Positions 60,201 to 64,000 of a stretch of DNA of 64,000 nt are shown here, one piece after another. A program made the position numbers and the translations under genes. The notes below the pieces were generated by a model. The model did not search any database, was not told the origin of the DNA, and saw only the letters and a program-made list of their open reading frames with translations. Within the stretch, counting starts at the first letter, position 1; the number at the start of each line of letters is the position of its first letter. Source of the stretch: Mimachlamys varia (taxonomy: Eukaryota; Mollusca; Bivalvia; Pectinida; Pectinidae); assembly GCA_947623455.1 (NCBI GenBank), contig OX392527.1, positions 29,256,201-29,320,200 of the forward strand. The letters are read 5' to 3'.

Positions 60201-63200
60201 AAAGGAGGCACCTCAGCATTATCCTCCAAATGGTAGGTTATTTAATTAGTTTTAATTATTATTTTGTCTGCTTGCAACACCTATTATCATAGATACATAG
60301 GGTTCTTGTTAAATGGCTATTTTCAAAATATGTTCAAGTCTAATTTTCTTGCCATTCATTAAAAGTTGTACTGGTGACTGGTTCTGAAAAATATACAAAT
60401 CGATCCTGCTTCTGTGATCAATATAAACATGTTTCACCTATTTTGACTTATGTTAGTCAATGTATGATCATTTGTGTTTCATAAGAACATGTGCCTGTGT
60501 TCAAAAAATGTTTCAATATTATCTTACTGATATCAAGGCAGTCATTTAAAATGTAGCATCACTAGCAGTTAATGATAATTGATATGATAAACATATAAAT
60601 TAATACAATGCTTTAAAGATCTATTTTAGACTTTGTTTTACAAGGATGACATGGAAATATAAATCTTTTAAGATATTATGGTAGCTAAATTGTTACCAGT
60701 TAATGAATGCATTTGATTTGAACCTGATTTAATAGGTCAGTTTATCAATACTAGTACATGTATTGAATTTTATATTAGATGATTTACATGTAAAGTTCTC
60801 TTTTATCCTTATATTGCTGCCCCACAGAACTCCTTTTTTTCAAGATTGAAAAATGTTTCTGGTAAGACAAGTTCCATCATTGATATGATATTGTATTGCT
60901 GACATGTTTCAGTTGAACGACCAAATTTTGGATGTCGCACCTTGATGATGCGCCATTTTTCGAAGATCCTGCCCGGGTTGATGCGTGATGTGTTGGACTG
61001 GGTAGTGGAGACACGTATCAAGTCCGCCTCTCTGCTCTACACTCTACTAATCAATAATGAGGACTACGTGACACAGCATCTGGAGCCCCTCCTCACCGGC
61101 ATGTACCGAGCCTCCGTGGATGAGGAGAAGAGTGTTGTTGTGGATGTAAGGCGAAAGTCTAGAATCTTAACACTGATGTACAACAGGTTTACATAATCAA
61201 TGTACAACAAACATGTATTTAATTCAAAGCATTCATGCACACATTCTTGTGCATTCATGCACACATTATTAACAATAATACATGCACCCCTTAAATTTTA
61301 TAATTGAAGTATTCTGACCTTTGAATACAAAGAGATCAAATGTGTTCATGGGCGAACAAGTTAAACTGTGATTGATGACTTGTTTAAACATTGTATATAC
61401 TCTTGGACAGTTACACAATACTTTAATACACATCTGATTTCTGATGTCAACACAAAGGTACAACAATGTCTCATTAACCAGTAATGTCTACTTGCTTTAA
61501 GATTGAAAACTAGCTAAACTGTCAATATCTTTTGTTAGGTAAGAGATGAGTCTATTTCTATAAATTAACATATGATTGATGCCTAACATTTAAGCATGTA
61601 GGAATTAAAAGTGTAGAACTTTCAAATGAGATGTCCTTAAATCTAAATATTTACATGTAGGCAGACAGTAAGACAACTTTCTTGTTAACAATTCACGTTC
61701 AAAGAGAGTACCCTATATAAATCACTGTTTGTGTCTTATGCCTGTCAATTATCTTTTAATTATGCTCAACTGCTTTAATAAATATTTCCTATTGATAAAG
61801 TTTTATAAACAATAAGTAAACTGAAAAGTAATTGTTCTAGTTTTTCTTTCTTTACATCAAAACAATCGTGAAACATAGCATATTTGTTTGCTACATTTGC
61901 CTCAATTCTGATGAAATTGCTTTTGCCACATTCAGATGAAGAAGTCTGCAACATTGGTGGGATATTTTGTGTGTCCAGACATATGGTCCAAACTAGTGTT
62001 CAAAGCTGTGAAAACAACCCAGTCCTTTGGCTGTGTAATGGTTTTAGGGGGAGTGATCAAAGGCTCAGAGCGTGCTGCCCTTCAACCGTACCTCGACAAT
62101 GTGTGTAGCGTCATTCTGTCTCCAGATGTGTGTCACACCATTCAAGTAAGTTTCCTTTTCATTGCTTCAACATTTATCATATTAAAATGACTTATTACAT
62201 AGATTATACTCAAAGCCAACTTTGCACCACAAAAAAACTGTGTTTAATAAAAGATAGGTCAAATTTCTGGAGGCAGTTTACAAATTTTATTATTATGTAT
62301 TACACCTGACCATTGACCTGTAGGTACAGATGCATACGGAGCTGCTGTCGTGTATAGAAGGAATACTGACTGTAGCCCAGGAGGACACTGCATCAGTCAG
62401 TCAAAAAATCTTCAATCTTCTCCTCACCATCCTTGCTCAGGCTCAGAATGAGGAAACAGCTAACAAGGTAAATATATTGGCTGAGACTGTGAACATTCAC
62501 TATTTAAAAGTTTCATGATATCTTTATTAAAGGCCCAATATACGTAAATTCAGGTAATATTTCGGTATTCTGAAAAATTCTGAAAAAAAAATCCAGTTGA
62601 TAACCATGCCAAAATAAGCCTAAAACGAAGTAAACCTGGGCGGTAACTAATAAGAAACTCCTGACAGAAAAATCCAAAGACTTGGAAATAACTCAGGTGG
62701 GGCCCACTTCAATAACAAACCGAAGTTAGAAGACAGTTCAAAATGGACGCGTGTTTACAAATACCGTGTTTCAACTGCTGCTGTACCGGTAACCGCGTAA
62801 AAATTCATCTTGAATATTGCTGATATCAGTTAATCTTAACTTAATCTATAAATATAATAAGCTATTAGGCCTGATTTTCGCTTCAAGTTTTGCCGAAAGT
62901 TACGTATATTGGGCCTTTAAACAATATCAATTTGACCACAATGTTTGTATCAGAATATACATTAGTAAATAACCTGAAATGTCATCTTATTGACCAACAA
63001 CTATAGATATATTTTGCCACTACATAGCTACGTACATGGTCTTTTCCAAAAGTTTTATATCTGACATTACATACACAAAACCAGGTATACCAGCTGCTTG
63101 ATGAGCTTTGCAAAGTCCAGACCCTAGAGTCCAGAGTACAACTGTTTAGCTGCCATACCCGGCCACTCCTTCTCAGCTTTACAGAGACATATGACATGTG

Positions 63201-64000
63201 GAATCTTCATTCAGTGGAAAGACAGATCTTTGACACGTTGGTCCTAGAAGCAGGTAAAGTAAAGCATGTTTAGTTATGTCACAGACAAGGGTGACATGAT
63301 CATTCTGAGTTTAGTGGGTGTAGAAGTCAGGTTTATCAATGAAGAGATATCAAGTTCATTAGTACAATGGAGAGTATGTACATAATGTAGTGTAATGAGG
63401 TTATATGTTTTAATGTAATAAGGTCCTAGTAAGTCCTGGTGAAAGGTTGTATTGTAATGCTGGGTATATGCATAGTGTCAACATCGTGATGTAATGGTAT
63501 GTATATGATGTCATGTTATAATAATGAAAGATCTAACAACTTCAGTATTAAATAGCTAGTCTTATGGTTGCTACTGGTTCTGTGATGGGTAATCTTGTTT
63601 TATTCTTCACATGATTTTACATCCTCAAAACAACAGTCATATAACAATGTCAGTTTAAATGGGTAGTCTCGTGATTAAGTATTGATTGTTACAGAGCCTT
63701 CAATTAGTAGTCTCGTGGTTAAGTATTGATTGTTACAGAGCCTTCAATTAGTAGTCTCGTGGTTAAGTATTGACTGTTACAGAGTCTTTGATTGGTAGTC
63801 TCGTGATTAAGTATTGACTGTTACAGAGTCTTTGATTGGTAGTCTCGTGGTTAAGTATTGACTGTTACAGAGTCTTTGATTGGTAGTCTCGTGATTAAGT
63901 ATTGATTATTACAGAGCCTCTGATTGGTCGTCTCGTGATTTAATATAATGATGATTAATTGTTACAGGGCCTGTGATTGGTGACCTACTGGATGATATCA
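57244..64000 (+). CDS. DNAAF5: Dynein axonemal assembly factor 5 (HEATR2), 5' part
   Basis: Cytoplasmic HEAT-repeat protein needed to preassemble axonemal dynein arms before their import into cilia. Exons seen: 57244-57874, 58130-58372, 60146-60232, 60913-61145, 61936-62145, 62324-62467, 63085-63253, and 63968 to beyond the window end. All junctions are GT-AG and phases agree. About 583 codons are present; the vertebrate protein has about 855, so the last third lies outside. The whole product reads as antiparallel helical HEAT repeats, for example [18 protein letters not shown] and [20 protein letters not shown] in exon 1, and [19 protein letters not shown] in exon 2. The start is the first ATG in an open frame (CAATATGGCG), and a second ATG lies three codons on. 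Introns hold MITEs and a satellite that multiplies the acceptor of the last visible exon. Confidence 0.93.
59042..60062. mobile_element. 1-kb MITE with poly-C/G runs in DNAAF5 intron 2
   Basis: Ends CGGTGTAGCATGGTATTTTG and, inverted, CGGTGTAGTATGGTAATTTG. The interior is built from GGTCACTTTACCATGGCCAT-type inverted units with several runs of 8-23 C or G. No ORF is credible. Confidence 0.85.
62531..62916 (+). mobile_element. piggyBac-like MITE, copy 2
   Basis: Same family as 53575-53957. Ends AGGCCCAATATACGTAA and TTACGTATATTGGGCCT, flanked by TTAA at 62527-62530 and 62917-62920. Lies in the DNAAF5 intron after 62467. Confidence 0.93.
63664..63967 (+). repeat. 44-bp satellite carrying repeated splice acceptors
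   Basis: Seven units start at 63664, 63708, 63752, 63796, 63840, 63884 and 63928 (TAGTCTCGTGGTTAAGTATT...GTTACAGAG). Each of the first six ends in TTACAG followed by AGCCT or AGTCT, close to the true junction TTACAG/GGCCTGTGATTGG at 63967/63968. The last unit is longer and leads into the real exon. Confidence 0.92.

Overview
The window is eukaryotic nuclear DNA, AT-rich, with small exons, canonical GT-AG introns and dense MITE, SINE and minisatellite content. The gene set (SLC5 symporter, CSKMT-like methyltransferase, SDR, DNAAF5) and the repeat style (tRNA-derived SINEs, poly-C/G-rich MITEs, 'aacaagaggccc' interspersed repeats) fit a lophotrochozoan, most probably a bivalve mollusc. Species cannot be read from the sequence.

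Layout. 1-4.5 kb: intergenic, with a 1.5-kb minisatellite whose unit changes from 23 bp to 24 bp. 4.6-20.9 kb: a complete 15-exon SLC5-family (SMCT/SMVT-like) Na+-coupled transporter on +, its introns packed with MITEs and a SINE. 21-26.9 kb: intergenic, with a MITE cluster. 27.0-27.6 kb: main exon of a CSKMT-like methyltransferase (+). 28.5-56.9 kb: a five-exon short-chain dehydrogenase (-), convergent with CSKMT. Its first exon lies at 56.7-56.9 kb, about 26 kb from exon 2. 57.2-64 kb: the first eight exons of DNAAF5/HEATR2 (+), divergent from the SDR and running out of the window.

The main discovery is what fills SDR intron 1. Positions 32405-56572 form one 24.2-kb unit bounded by near-identical 352/353-bp terminal inverted repeats (TATGGCACGTC...GACGTGCCATA). 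It is flanked on both sides by the same 6-bp sequence CTCTGC, a target-site duplication. Inside are two inward-facing genes: a multi-exon HECT E3 ubiquitin ligase with a UIM-like motif (+), and an RVE-type (DDE) integrase gene (-). The terminal repeats carry about eleven degenerate iteron-like copies of an AATATATATGTG-type motif. Size, 6-bp duplication and integrase recall Polinton/Maverick elements, but no DNA polymerase B, capsid, ATPase or protease frame was recognised. I propose a giant integrase-type transposon carrying a HECT ligase.

The integrase gene is itself interrupted by a 4.2-kb non-autonomous element with long inverted repeats built on TACGCCATAGG motifs, which in turn holds a TTAA-flanked piggyBac-like MITE. 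A second copy of that MITE sits in a DNAAF5 intron. Other notable points are an in-frame TGA and a 24-bp coding VNTR in the HECT gene, a 62-bp satellite that runs into the SDR stop codon, and a 44-bp satellite that multiplies the splice acceptor of a DNAAF5 exon.
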